Positions 24,840 to 36,242 of a DNA stretch of 64,000 bases are shown one piece after another. The position numbers and the translations under genes were made by a program. Location of the stretch: the NCBI RefSeq assembly GCF_029867415.1, contig NC_081185.1:106557055-106621054 (forward strand), written 5' to 3'. The DNA comes from Vicia villosa (taxonomy: Eukaryota > Streptophyta > Magnoliopsida > Fabales > Fabaceae). How positions within the stretch are numbered: the first letter of the stretch is position 1; each line of letters opens with the position of its first letter. The notes under the pieces are model-generated. The model ran no database searches. It was not told the DNA's origin and saw only the letters and a list, made by a program, of their open reading frames with translations.

Positions 24840-26180
24840 TCAAGACAAATGTTATAACGTATGCTGACTTACAACACAATTATCAAACAGAAAACTTAAT
24901 GCAGAAAGATAAAGAACCCAATAGTTGTTAACCTAGTTCAGTGCAAACAACACCTAATTTAGGGGCTACCAGGCTAGGAAGGAAGTCCACTATCAGCAGT
25001 ATTAGTTCAAAGCTAAACCCATGTCTACAACTTCTCGCCTAATCACTACCCAATGATACTTATGCCTAGAAGTCGACATCTAGACCTGAGAAATTTCCAT
25101 CCCACTTCCAATCACCGTAGTGATAAAAAACCACACACCCCGTGGCCAAGGTAACCCATGTAGAAAGATTACACTTTCCAATAAACAAAATACTTATCTA
25201 AGCACCTCAATTAAGAATAATAATTGATCTTGCTTAAAGGCTTTAATAAAAAATAACACTCAACTTTCTTGCTTAAAAGCTTCAAGAGTGAGAATACACG
25301 CCCACCACAATGTATCAGAAGATACATAAGTGACACAGATAAACAGAAAAAACAAAGAACTTTAAGAATTCGTAAAATAACAACCCTTATTGCTCCCACA
25401 GTTTTCCTTACAAGAAATCTTGCAAACTAGGTTTTCCAAGTTTCCTTTTTATAGATACTTGCAGAATGGGCTTGAACTTCAATTTGAATCTAATCTTCTC
25501 TTTTCTGAAACAGCTGTAAGATCTTTTTACAAATTAGGAACAAATAAAAAATAATATTAAATTTAAGTTTTCTAAAATAAATCTCAAAGATTCTTTTTCT
25601 AAAGGTTAAATTACTCCCAAAGTCCTTTAAGTTATTTAATTGTAACAGTTTGGTCCTTCATGTTAGTTTCGCTATAACTAGGTCCTTTATGTTATCAAAT
25701 GTGTGCATCATTATCCTTTTTTAACCGAGAAAATGTGATAATTATGGATGCAACTATTTTGAGGGGTGTAAAAATGATGAAGTGCTTCCAAAAACACAAC
25801 AATCAACATTTCTAAATGATTAAAATGAGAGAAAAAGGAGGCAGTTATCACCCAAAAGGACCAAGTTGTTACAAAAAAACTTGAAGGATCAAACTGTTAC
25901 AATTAAATAACTTAAAGGACCTTGGAATTAATTTAACCTTTTCTAAAAATAGAGATTAATCTAACTAATCAACATTTGTCCTAATCATCCCTTGATTGCC
26001 TGCGCCAATAACGATTATGTGAATATTCCAGATTCTCATATTTTTCAATCAAATCTTTCAAGATTTAAAAACAGTATAAAATGTCGGGATGTTTTGGTGT
26101 AGAATGTCACAACATCTGTCCACACACATAACAACAAAACCTGTTATGACAGCAGAACTGGATGTTACAACATCTTGTTC
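24840..26180 (-). mobile_element. SIRE-like copia LTR, probably minus orientation, carrying a MITE
   Basis: Resembles the LTR family beside the gag at 28918-30085: GTTAACCTAGTTCAGTGCAA near 24930, GGGGCTACCAGGCTAGGA near 24960, and ACAACATC-rich ends near 26110-26180. It lies inside the plus-strand SIRE debris, between gag and the linker at 26560, and so looks like a nested insertion. Exact ends not fixed. A Mutator-type MITE sits in it at 25604-25938. Confidence 0.5.
25604..25938. mobile_element. Mutator-type MITE with 9-bp target duplication
   Basis: 335 bp. Both ends begin GGTTAAATTA; the inverted repeats share TCCTTTAAGTTATTTAATTG followed by TAACAGTTTG and extend imperfectly for about 100 bp. 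TTTTCTAAA flanks it at 25595-25603 and 25939-25947, a perfect 9-bp duplication, which is diagnostic of Mutator-like transposition. No coding capacity. Confidence 0.9.
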
Positions 26181-26559
26181 AACATCAATTAAGAACCATG
26201 TTTTAGCAAATTATGCCAATACAAAAACCATGTAACTAACGTAAATGAATTAAATCTCTTTAAAATCAATATGATAATTTAAAAAGAAGTCAAATTATTC
26301 ACGTGTCTAATAAAATTCTATATGAGCATGAACTTGCTCTTTAGAAATTCCTCATAAGTGGCTTCAACAAGATAAAACTTTCTTCCATGATTTATGGTGT
26401 TAGCTGGAGCAGAGAAAAAGGTATTGATTATTCACAAAAACTCGATAATCCATTTATCGGAAACTTGAATAAACCAATGGAACCTTCTTGATTTAGGTTT
26501 GTTGTAAAAAGGCTATATTCTCATTTTGTTCAACTACTAATAAGAAAAATGTTCTGAAC

Positions 26560-26940
26560 TAGTCGGAACCAAAAACTAAAGAGTCCAAGGCTCTGGAAAA
26601 TTCAAAACCTAGTACTTCAAAGTCAAAGGTTCTGAAGAAACCAAAACTAAGGACTCATAAGTCAAAGGTTGTGAACAGACTAGAGCCAAGGACTCAAAAG
26701 TTAAAGGTTCTGAACAAGCCAGAACCTAAGACATTAGAGTCTAAAGTTATGAAAGGTTCATAACCTAAAAGTAAGGTTAATTCAAGATCCAAAAAATTTA
26801 TACCAAAAGTCTTGAATAATCCCAAATTTTATTTCAAAAAATCTAAAGTACAAAGTCAGAAGAGATCAGTCAGAACTAACCCTAAATGACTCATAAGATT
26901 ATGGGTACCTAAATATGAAATTATCTTTGCTACAAATATG
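26560..26940 (+). pseudogene. SIRE-type gag-pol linker remnant with coding tandem repeat
   Basis: Plus-strand text rich in Lys, Pro and Ser. A unit of about 48 bp, coding for a motif like SKVLNKPEPKT, repeats about four times between 26567 and 26760. It is followed by KSKVQSQKRSVR and LWVPKYEIIFAT, the equivalent of KKVWVPKKKIFYVADL just before the protease in the element at 61000-63060. Contains stops near 26762 and 26888. No protease or pol follows. Confidence 0.65.
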
Positions 26941-27195
26941 CTACAAATAAAAAGCGAAGAAGCAGTTGTGGTACTTGTCTCCACCATCTCTTTTCTTGTT
27001 TTCTCCATTGTATCCTCTGAATCATCTTCTCTTTTCTTGTTTTCGCCATTGTATCCCCTGAATCATCTTCTCTCGTGTTATGTTTATCCATTTCATTACT
27101 TATGTGTAATGTTGACTGATTAAAAGAATATTTCTTGTCATTTTTAATCAATTTTGGTGTTATTCTATTTTATCTATCTATTATTTTGATTGATG

Positions 27196-27209
27196 AAAAA
27201 GGGGAGAAA
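27196..27209 (+). other. Polypurine tract of SIRE-type element
   Basis: AAAAAGGGGAGAAAAG-type tract just before LTR-like sequence; second-strand priming site in related elements. A second purine block, CTCAGGGGGAG near 27404, is an alternative. Confidence 0.5.
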
Positions 27210-27823
27210 AGTGTATGGTTTTGATTCATTGTTTATCCCATGATAAAAATCCCAAACATTTAAACAAATATGTGGATTAAGTTGAGATTATTATACTTAA
27301 TTGAATTTTATGCTTATTCACTTTTTTTCCTAAGTCTTAAACTCAATGGGAGCTTACAAACCTCACTCTGGATGCTTAAGCTAAGAAAATTTTGAAATTC
27401 CAAAACTCAGGGGGAGTTTACAAACCTAAATTTGATTTTTAGTTGATTATTTATTAAGTAACTTTGTGTAGTAACTCTGATTATATTCCTTGATGGACTA
27501 AGTTTAGTATATAGACTCGATAAGTCATTGACAATTATTATTTTATATTGTATTCCTTGGGGGACCAAGTTTAGTCAGTAGCCTCGAGAAGTCATTGACA
27601 GTTGGTATTTGAGTTGTAATCTAATTGATTAGTGGATTAGGTCTTTATTGATAATGCAAAATCACTATGTGGATTGGACTAGATTAGCTTAGTCAACAGT
27701 GAACCAGTCTAAAATTATTGAGCATTTTTATCATTGTTGAGTTTGTTTTTGGCTGCACGAAAAATTTGTCATATTTGAAACCCAATTCAAACCCCCTTTC
27801 TTGTGTTTCTTGAACCTTCACAT
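27210..27823 (+). mobile_element. SIRE-type copia 3' LTR
   Basis: Homologous to the minus-strand LTR at 63060-64000: both carry a block like GTGGATTGGACTAGATTAGC, then CAGTGAACC, then AAACCC(C)CTTTCTTGT and end CCTTCA. An imperfect tandem duplication of about 84 bp lies at 27480-27600. Because its match to the LTR at 22340-23493 is weaker, the two may belong to different subfamilies. Confidence 0.65.
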
Positions 27824-27850
27824 CAGAAAGTTCTTCATCACTTATGTCAT

Positions 27851-28914
27851 TGATCGGTGCATTTTAATGCATATTCTCCTATGTTTGTTCTTAAGCATTT
27901 CTTTGATTTTCTTTGTTTACTTTTATGTTTTATAATGTTTTTCTAATTTAGTTTATTTATGGTTTAATTTGATTTTCGCACTTTATTTTCAGCATTAGCA
28001 GTCTGCACTAAAATGACCATAACTAGAGCTCTGGGAATCCTATTGAGGCGTTCTAATAATCTCTAGAAAGCTAAGAGAAAGAGCTACAACTTTCGTGTTG
28101 GAGTCAAAGTCAGACTCGGAGCGCATATTTTCCAGAATTTCGTTTGAAGCTGCAACATTAGTTTTATTTAGTTTTGGGTCTGGGTTATGTTTGTTTGACC
28201 CAGTTGGGTTATGACCCGAATTCTTGTTTCTTCCATTTACCTAGGGCTGGCCGCTACTGTTCATTGTCACGTTTTTTACAATTCAGAAAATTATGAGGCA
28301 AGCTTGTACGAATTCCATGGAGAACTAATTCCTTTGGGACAATTTGCTGTATTCAGGTTCCGACCTTGAGGTTATTATAATTATAATTCAGTTTTATTCC
28401 TTTCAATATTACTCTATGTCTCTTGTTTGCTTAATTCGATTTGCATAGACTATATTGATTTAATTCGATTGGTTGTATGATCCTAACTATAATCAAATTA
28501 TCGTTTGCTTAATTCGTTATCGTGTCCGTTTAATTCATGTTTGCTTAATTTATGAAACTTAATCCCGTTTGCTTAATTCGGATAATAGGAACATACAACT
28601 TATACTATCAATTGCGCTTGTCAATGCATATTATAATTTAATAGGAATAGATAATCCGCTTAGGAGGTTAGAATTACAATAATCAATGATAGATAGGAAC
28701 CGAATCAGCAAATTGTCGTTTAAGCTTATTTTATAATCACTTATTTTAATCACTTATTTGCTCTATTGTTCATAAATCGATCTAAAACGATAACCCCCCA
28801 ATTAGATTTCTATTAGTTAATATCAAACAAGAATCCTTGTGATACGACTCGAGTCATTGTCGCTATATTACGTTTTCAAAATACTCGTTCTGATCCGCGC
28901 ACGACAGCGGATCA
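27851..28914 (+). mobile_element. Probable solo LTR inside an antisense copia gag
   Basis: Runs from TGATCGGTGC to GCGGATCA, flanked by GTCAT (27846-27850) and GTCAC (28915-28919), a 4/5 match to a 5-bp target duplication. Antisense copia gag sequence lies on both sides, so this is a clean insertion. The ends and AT-rich body suggest a Ty3/gypsy LTR, but the lineage is not certain. Confidence 0.6.
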
Positions 28915-28917
28915 GTC

Positions 28918-30085
28918 ACCATCGTTATACACATTTGATTTTGACCCTATGCTAGTTGTAAAATCAACAACATTGTTAGCTTGCTCAGTTTCACCTTCCT
29001 CATCTAACTCATCATTTAAAAAGGTGGCATTATAACCCTTCTTCTATTTCCTAAGAAAATTCGTGCATTCGGCCTGATTGTGCCCAAATCCTTCACATTC
29101 ATGACATTTGATTCCTTTTCCCTTATTTTTTTTTCTCCCCGTATTTTCCTTTGAATTGAGGATTAAACCCTTTGGAGTTTTGAGGTTGGTTGTCTTTTAT
29201 ATTGTTTATGACATTATTCTTTGATCTCTTGCCAAGTCTTCTCATTACCTTGCCAATTTTTAGGATAGGAGATAAATGCATTCGTTAAGTTTTCATCATA
29301 TCAGTATCAGCTTCTTATTGGTTATCATCATCTTTAACATCAACTTTGAACGCGACATTCTTGTTCTTTTTCTCAGATTTATCATTAACCGTTATTTCAA
29401 AAGTTAGTAGAGTTTCAATAAACTCACCACTTCTAATTTTCTGACATCCTGTGTTTCTTCAATGGTTGTGATTTTCAAATCAAATCATCAGGAAGTGATC
29501 TTAGAATTTTTCTGGTAAGCTTTTCTTTTGATATCTTTTCACCAAGGGCAAATGAGTTCTTAGCAACGTCACGGAGGAGGACTTTAAATTCAATAATAGT
29601 TTCATCCTCTTTCATCTTCAAATTTTCAAATTTTGTTATGAGGAGTTAAACTCTTTACATACAAACTTTGGATGTGCCTCCATGAGCATTTTCAAGAATT
29701 TCTCAAGCTTCCTTGGCACAGGCAAGTGTCAATGATTCTAAAGATATTCTTGTTAACACCATTATAAATGACATTAAAGGCACGAGAGTTACCTAGTGCT
29801 TATTCATCTTCTTCCTTTGATGAATCCTTCTCAGGCTTCAACATTTCAGTATCTTCAATTGTAACATTTAGAGGAGTTCATCCATTTATAATTGCTTTCG
29901 ATGTTTTGTTGTCCATAGACTTGAGAAAGGTGACTATGTGAGCCTTTCAATAATCATAGTCTGTACCATCAAGAATTGGCGGTCAATTCATAGACCCTCC
30001 TTCTTTAGATTTATTCATCTTGAACATAATGTAGAGAAAATCCTAGAGCTCACCCAACCAGAATAGGGTGTCTACTCTGATGCCA
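28918..30085 (-). pseudogene. SIRE-type copia gag, minus strand, decayed
   Basis: Read right to left: a leader following a primer-binding site, UBN2-type gag near 29550-29900, and a CCHC zinc knuckle near 29040-29110 (KCHECEGFGHNQAECTNF). The acidic region beyond it is broken by the solo LTR and resumes at 27824-27850. Many frameshifts. It belongs with the LTR to its right at 30087. Confidence 0.72.
30071..30085 (-). other. Primer-binding site, minus strand
   Basis: TGGCATCAGAGTAGA on the minus strand between LTR and gag leader; one step from the canonical TGGTATCAGAG. Confidence 0.6.
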
Positions 30086-30086
30086 G

Positions 30087-31385
30087 TTGAAATTTTGTTC
30101 TATTAATGGAAATATGTTAGACACAATGTTAGAACAATGTGTATGGCAACAAGTTTGTGTAACATGAAAGATAAATTCATAAACTAAATAACACAAGAAC
30201 TTTTAACCTAGTTTGATGAAACATCACTTACAACTTGGGGAATTACCCAATTAAAGGAAATTTAATCTTAGTAGTCAAAAGGAAAAGGCTGTCTTATCTG
30301 AAACCTCCCATTTCAATGCCTTTTTCCTAATCCTGTTGTGAACTTCGATACAGACTCCCGCTGAATTTAAAACCCCTCTTACTTCCATTCAAACACTCTA
30401 CCCAAGTTTTTGTACAATAACAAAGTATTTGAATAGATGAAACTCAATTACAACATATATAATTTATTCTCCTAACTTAGAAAGATAACTAAAAAATAAA
30501 TTATAACAAAACAAAACACAAAGACTCAATAACAATTAAAATCTCCAAGGAACACAATCCAAGTTCATAGTCTACACAAAGGAGAATGTCTCCTTAAATA
30601 GCAACAATTTTCATGCTTAAAAGCCCGATAAAATTTTGGCGTGAAAGTTGTTGGAATCCAAAAAGCACATAAAATATCAATCTCCGTAATATTTATTTTG
30701 AATCTTGATTGAAAAAAGTCTTGATTAAATTTGAAATTGATAGAAATAGGAATTCCAATATTTATAAAATGGATACAGAATAAATATTTTTAAATGAGTA
30801 CGCACTTTCAGATCAAGTCTTTGATTGAATAAAAAGGAAACAAAACATAAAAGCGCGAAATACACTCTAACAAAACTTGCACGCCTAACAAACATATTGA
30901 GACAAGATTAGGGGTGGAAAACGGGCATGTCCTCCCCGTTTAGGCCCGCCCCACAAAAGATCGCGATAAAATGGGGCGGAGTGGGCATATTTGTGAGTGC
31001 GGGTCTAAAATCTTGCCTGCCCCGCAAAAAAGTGAAGGCAAGGCTGGGAAGGCCCGCAGACATTGAACATTTTAGGCCTAAAAATAGTAAAATTGTATGA
31101 AAAATCTCATGCCCACAAAAAAAAACGGGGCAGACAAATTAAAGAGAGCGGGCCTAAAACTTTACCCCCGCCCCGCAAAAAAAGTATGGACAAAACGGAC
31201 TTTCACCGTGGACGGGGTCCGTTTTGCCACCCCTAGACAAGATGTCTCATAAAATGTTAGAACATCTGACTTAGCATCTTACTTTCCAGTAATATATCAT
31301 GAATCATTGTGAGACAAAATATCTCACATCTTGACAGAATATCTTATTTCACATGTTCTTTACAAAATATTTTCATTAATATGTA
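30087..31385 (-). mobile_element. SIRE-like copia 5' LTR (minus) split by an hAT MITE
   Basis: Ends TTTCA at its gag side, next to the primer-binding site. It contains the same AACTTTTAACCTAGTT... block as the LTR at 24840-26180. The outer (right) edge is not fixed; AACATCT and GATGTCT-rich sequence around 31240-31380 is typical of the start. The MITE at 30909-31235 sits inside. Confidence 0.6.
30909..31235. mobile_element. hAT-type MITE with 8-bp target duplication
   Basis: 327 bp, strikingly GC-rich for its surroundings. Ends are TAGGGGTGGAAAACGG and CCGTTTTGCCACCCCTA, near-perfect inverted repeats. GACAAGAT flanks it at 30901-30908 and 31236-31243, a perfect 8-bp duplication as made by hAT transposases. 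Runs of GGCCCGC and CCCCGC fill the interior. No coding capacity. A longer relative lies at 42370-43266. Confidence 0.92.
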
Positions 31386-31404
31386 ATAACAATTTTTTTT
31401 GTAT

Positions 31405-31735
31405 TTGAGAGTCCTTTGATGGCTTAACATCTAAAATGTTATATGACACTAAAATAGTATTCTTTCCATGTGTTGTCATCACTCTTTGAACTATAATACC
31501 TCAAACTTAAAAGTTTTCTTCTGTACAGAATCCAACCGTTAGATTTAAAAGGAAAACATTTCTCTCGAAATCTAACAGTTCCTACTATTGCAATATTGTG
31601 ATATAGTAATAGAGGATCTAATTTTGGAAATAAGCATTTGTTGCAAAAACTATGAAGATTTACTTTTTCACCCTGAAATTGTTGCTTTCATTACCATTAG
31701 AGTTACAATGTACATTATCATGTTGATTTGAATTA
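31405..31735. other. Segment duplicated at 46235-46520
   Basis: About 330 bp matching the later copy in the same orientation, including TGATGGCTTAACATCT / TAATGGCTTAACAGCT, GGTATTCTTTCC-type text, GCAATATTGTG and AAAACTATGAAG. No reading frame, terminal repeats or target duplication were found, so its nature is open: an old segmental duplication, a non-coding RNA region, or an unrecognised element. Confidence 0.55.
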
Positions 31736-31871
31736 AGTCCTCTATATTTTTATCGACTTTTTTAATGTTATAAGTGACGTACCATTTAGTGAGACAAAAC
31801 CCTTATCCATAAATACTCGGTAGAACATTTTCCAATAATTGAAACTTTAATAAACAATAGCTTTAGATGCT

Positions 31872-32131
31872 TTTTTTTACCAAAGCAAAACTAATTTTTC
31901 TCATTCATAATAAAAAGTTCAATACAAGAAGGAATTACATGCATAATATTACACCTAGCCTAAGAATTGGCCGTATTCGCTTACGAGTGAGCAACCATAT
32001 TCGCTTGACGTTTGACAAACTTTACCTATAAGTTGAAAAAAATTGTAATAACAACTTAATATCACTTATTATAGTATAAAACTCCGAAATTCCTACGGTA
32101 ACATAGTGAAAAGCTTGCACCATTAGAAGGG
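31872..32131 (-). mobile_element. 5'-truncated LINE with 16-bp target duplication
   Basis: 260 bp starting (on the plus strand) with a T run. AATAGCTTTAGATGCT flanks it at 31856-31871 and 32132-32147, identical. Read on the minus strand it contains KFVKRQANMVAHS, the C-terminal RNase H-like signature of plant L1 elements, then a 3' UTR and A-tail. Only the 3' end was inserted. Confidence 0.82.
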
Positions 32132-32147
32132 AATAGCTTTAGATGCT

Positions 32148-33590
32148 TAATCACTTCTAGAATGGAATTTATAAACAACAACCCTTAAGTTTCCTTGACC
32201 TTGACTAAAGTGGCTCGTTCATGAAATTCAATAAACATATTCCCTTCAAGCTCCTTTTGTTGAGATTCGGTGCCTAATCACGAGAGATTAATCTATCAAC
32301 TTGTATTTCGGCCATGATGTTGCATGTATCCTCGTTGAGCAAGATATCAACTACAAAATCCTCTTCATCATCAAGATATTGTTTGGTAGTTAGTAATAGA
32401 GTCGACTTCATCTTATGTATAGAACAATTTCTCTACTTCTTCATCTTTTAAGATTTAGTGCGGATGGTTGTGAGAGGTGTCTTGGACTTGGCCATATCAT
32501 TCAATACCAATTTCCCTTTAAGTATGTTGGCAATGATTTTTACTATTTTTTGAGTTTTTAACTTTTCGTTAAAGTGATTTAAAAGGATGCTAGTTCTTAT
32601 TTCATGGTAACCTTGGCTACTCTCATTTTTCTTTAGGCACATTTTCCTTTTTCATCTTTGATAAAATCGACTTGCTATAGATTAGATTAGTTGATTAAGC
32701 TTGCCCCTCAACATTTGTGTAGGGATATTTGGGTGATCCAAAACTTTGTGTAACATTGTATTGTCTTACTAGGCTCTGAGACTATTATTATGGACAACCT
32801 GTTGAACACAAATGTTTCAATCGTCTTTCCGTTTCTCTGTACGGATTAGGCTACCAAATGTGTTTCACCCTCTGACAAAGTGACAGAGGATGCATATTAA
32901 ACTTTGAGTCTGAACTTTTTCATCTTTTTTTCTAAAATTCTTAATGAAATATGCAATTGATTCATCTTCTTGTTGTTTGTAAATTGTAGCATTCATACAT
33001 ACTATCATGTTGCAAATAACGACAAGGTTCAATTTCAATCAATACTTTGATATGTGAGACAAAGAACAACAACAAATAAAATAAACGGTCTTCAGCAATA
33101 ATAACCAATAAACATAAATTATTATAGAATAAAGCGAGAAAAGACGAAAGATTTGTTTACCCAATTCGATAAAAAAAAATACTCTGGAGAGAAAGCAGCT
33201 CTCAAATTCACTATACTAAAAAAATTTATCACTATTTTCTCGATATATGAATCGCTCAAATCCAAGGTGTTTAAAAGTATTTCTCAAACCCCTTAGATAA
33301 CTCCAAAGATTTTCCAAAACTTTTGTCTTTCTAAATTTTCCCTTGAGAATACCATAAACCCGAAGATTGTCACCATGTAAAACACTGAAGAAATACATAT
33401 TTATAATTACTAAAACTCAAGCCCAAAACACAACCCATTAATTATTAGAATAAAATATTATAAATATCTTATAACATATTTTATATTAATTTAAATTATT
33501 TTTAACTTAATATATATTCAATATTCTAACATAAATAACGAATCCGCAAACTGAACCGGTCAAATCCAAAATCTGCGATCCTCCCAAACC
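32148..33590. other. AT-rich stretch, probably old copia LTR debris
   Basis: No gene. Minus-strand features near 33040-33180 resemble copia LTR text (TTTACCCAATTCG). Frames at 32448-32642 and 33216-33398 have no recognisable domain. Confidence 0.35.
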
Positions 33591-34225
33591 AGACGTTCTT
33601 GCTTCTTTTCGACTTCCTGGTTTTTGACAATCTCGAAATATGTTTTCATTCTCTTCACCAACAATGATTTTAAGGCACACTTCAATAATCTCTACCTTGA
33701 CTTAAAACTGTATTGATGTCAATTTAACTATCAACAACTTTGTTGTTCTCTACCATGTTGAAACTCTAATCAATAATATTGATCAAATTCAAGCCACCCT
33801 TAAATCTTGATCTTGCCACTTGCATCCACTTGTTTCGAATTACCCCTTTTTGCCTAGGAAATTTAACAAGCCTACAAGTATGATTTTTCAACCATCATTA
33901 ACTCCTTCTACTTTCAAATGCCTCCCTGAAGGTCCTTATTTCTGAATTTTGCAACTCCTTTGCCACATTCAAAGTATAACACCCAAAGCTAGCATAATCG
34001 CCCCTTTGAGATGTTACATTCCCCCTCCTTACCTTATCACGAGTCAGATGATAATCTGAAATCTTTGTAACTGTTCCCTTACTATTACTAGTATCCATAA
34101 ATCTGTGAACCGCCCAAATTGAATATTCTTGTTGCTTTTCGACTTTCTGATTTTTGACAATCTTAAAATATTTTTTTTATCTTCATCAACAAACGTTTTA
34201 AAGCATATTAAATTTTAACTTAAAA
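33591..34225 (-). pseudogene. Decayed copia pol fragment with a degenerate direct repeat
   Basis: On the minus strand, 33898-34098 reads MDTSNSKG, NYHLTRD-like, VRRGN and YTLNVAKELQNSEIRTFREA, the linker between integrase and RT in copia polyproteins. A block around TTCTTGCTTCTTTTCGACTT (33591-33715) recurs imperfectly at 34118-34225, so the fragment lies between two related segments 525 bp apart. Confidence 0.5.
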
Positions 34226-34460
34226 TAGGATAACTTTGCTGAATAAGTCCGTAATTTAGTACCTACTCAATGGACTGATTGGAAATGATTTGCTTATGAT
34301 CTGGCTAGGGTAAGGGTACTAGAGTACCTGAAGCCGTATGTTGTAAATACAAACTGAATTGGAAGCATTATATGTTCATCGTAACAGTTTTCTGGTTGTT
34401 TGAGGTGAAGAATCAACATAGTAGTTCTAAATTACTATTACTGTTGAAATTCCCTGCATG

Positions 34461-35184
34461 CAGGCCCGACCCAAGGTGTAGGCCAACTAGGCAACCGCCT
34501 TGGGCCTCCAATTTTTTTCTATTAGCACTTGGAGTAATATACACAGTATTGTAGTGATTTTTATATTGGTTATTACAGAAAATTTGCCTACATTTGTCAG
34601 GTAGTGCAACTTTGGCTATATGATTTTCAATTTAGAGAGAGAATTAGCAAAAGTATTGGATATAAAAAAGATTGATTCAACGTAACATATTTTAGTATAT
34701 ACTAATATATACTTTTGCTTGTAAAAATATTTAAAAGTAATATTAAGTAAAATCAATTAGAAAAAATTAAGAAAAAAAAGGAAATGAACTGAAGTGTAAA
34801 ATAGTTTTACACTATCAATTAATGAGGAACATGCATTACAATAAATTTCAATTTTATTTTTAAAATACTGAAATGACATGATAAATATAAGAGTTTTTAT
34901 TGGTTGTATGTGTAAAATTATTTTACACCGACAGTGCATTATTTTTAAACTAAAAAAATTAATAAATATTCTTTTTTTAGTCTAATTGTCTAACGACTTG
35001 AATCTCATGGTTAAAATTGAATAAATGAGATATAGTCAATTCAAAATTGTCTAGTCATAATTGAATATCCTTTACACAACTATCAATTAAGTTGATGTTT
35101 AAAGAAATAAAATTTTAAAATCTAATAAATAAAATTTAATATTAAAATTCGCCTAGAGCCTCAGTTTAGATTGGGTCGGTCCTG
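34461..35184. mobile_element. Non-autonomous hAT element, 724 bp
   Basis: Ends CAGGCCCGACCCAA and (inverted) CAGGACCGACCCAA. CCTGCATG flanks it at 34453-34460 and 35185-35192, a perfect 8-bp duplication. No transposase frame. Inside, 34795-34935 carries a further inverted pair around GTGTAAAATAGTTTTACAC and GTAAAATTATTTTACAC, perhaps another small MITE. Confidence 0.88.
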
Positions 35185-35342
35185 CCTGCATGAATAGTAC
35201 ATCCCATGATTTTGTGATGATGCTTACTATTAGTGTTACAATTCCACGATTTAGAGATTGTATGCTTAATTTGCAAAACTTACCTAAAGATGTTATTTAA
35301 AATCTGCAAGGAAACACCAACATGCTACAAGTGCAGGAATGT

Positions 35343-35361
35343 ACCTAACGTACTTACAATT
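35343..35361. repeat. Target-site duplication, LINE 2 (3' side)
   Basis: ACCTAACGTACTTACAATT, 19 bp, identical to 41275-41293. The last T merges with the poly(T) of the minus-strand LINE. Confidence 0.93.
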
Positions 35362-35438
35362 TTTTTTTTGATAAGCAATGGTACACGATTTCATTCAAAA
35401 ACAGAGTACAAGGGGTACTCGCCCGTATACAATAATCA

Positions 35439-36242
35439 TTACAATAGCATCGACTCCAACGGATTTTGACACCACAAATAATAATTCGAAAGGCCCTTAA
35501 CATTAACCCCTATTATATGCCATTGCCAAGAGGAAAGACGAATTTGTTCAAACACCTCCACCGCCACTGCTGCTTCGTTCTTAAAAATAACCGCATTCCG
35601 CTTGCACCAAATTGACCACGCATAAACCAACCACAGTAACAACCTCTTCTTAACCGGAATGTTGCCTCTAACAGAATTTGAGCAAGCTAACAATTGAGCA
35701 GAAATGGAAGTTTCTTGGAAAAAATCAATGTCAGCCCAAACACATACCTGGTTCCATACCTCTGCGGCAAACGGGCAAAAAATAAGAAGATGCAGGATTG
35801 ATTCTCCAACACAGCTGCAGAAAACACACACATTCGCATCACTACCCGATAAAATCCCCCTTTTTAGAAGTTGCTCCCTTGTAGCTATTCTATCCTTAAT
35901 GCACCTCCACCCAAAAACCTGGATCTTCGACGGCACCTGAGTTTTCCAAATCTGATTTACGGCTAGCAGTTCCACCGGATTAAGCGACTGTTGAGGCGCA
36001 TTACGTCTGATCAACGAGTAGCCCCCAGAGACGGAATACGACATTTCCCCTTGAGGGAACCAAACAAATTCGTCCTGTAAATCTGAATTAAGAACAACAA
36101 ATCTTAGAATATTCTCAAGCTCTTCGAATTGCTCCAACATGTCGCCACTGAGATTATCCCCCAAACCATCATAGTCCCACACCCAAACAGAATTTACAAA
36201 ACCTCCCATGTTACCAACAGTAGCATCCTTATTCGCTGCCAG
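35439..36242 (-). CDS. LINE 2 ORF2 C-terminal part after the stop codon
   Basis: In the same frame as the main ORF2, directly downstream of the TAA at 36243-36245. It begins LAANKDATVGN before the first Met at 36209. It carries the zf-RVT region: SVSGGYSLIRR, WKTQVPSKIQVFGWR and a C-x2-C-x8-H-x4-C knuckle starting at CVFC, then AEVWNQV. It ends about 70 nt before the A-tail. It belongs to one polyprotein with the upstream part; separate translation is unlikely. Confidence 0.85.
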   Translation of the reverse strand: MAANKDATVGNMGGFVNSVWVWDYDGLGDNLSGDMLEQFEELENILRFVVLNSDLQDEFVWFPQGEMSYSVSGGYSLIRRNAPQQSLNPVELLAVNQIWKTQVPSKIQVFGWRCIKDRIATREQLLKRGILSGSDANVCVFCSCVGESILHLLIFCPFAAEVWNQVCVWADIDFFQETSISAQLLACSNSVRGNIPVKKRLLLWLVYAWSIWCKRNAVIFKNEAAVAVEVFEQIRLSSWQWHIIGVNVKGLSNYYLWCQNPLESMLL

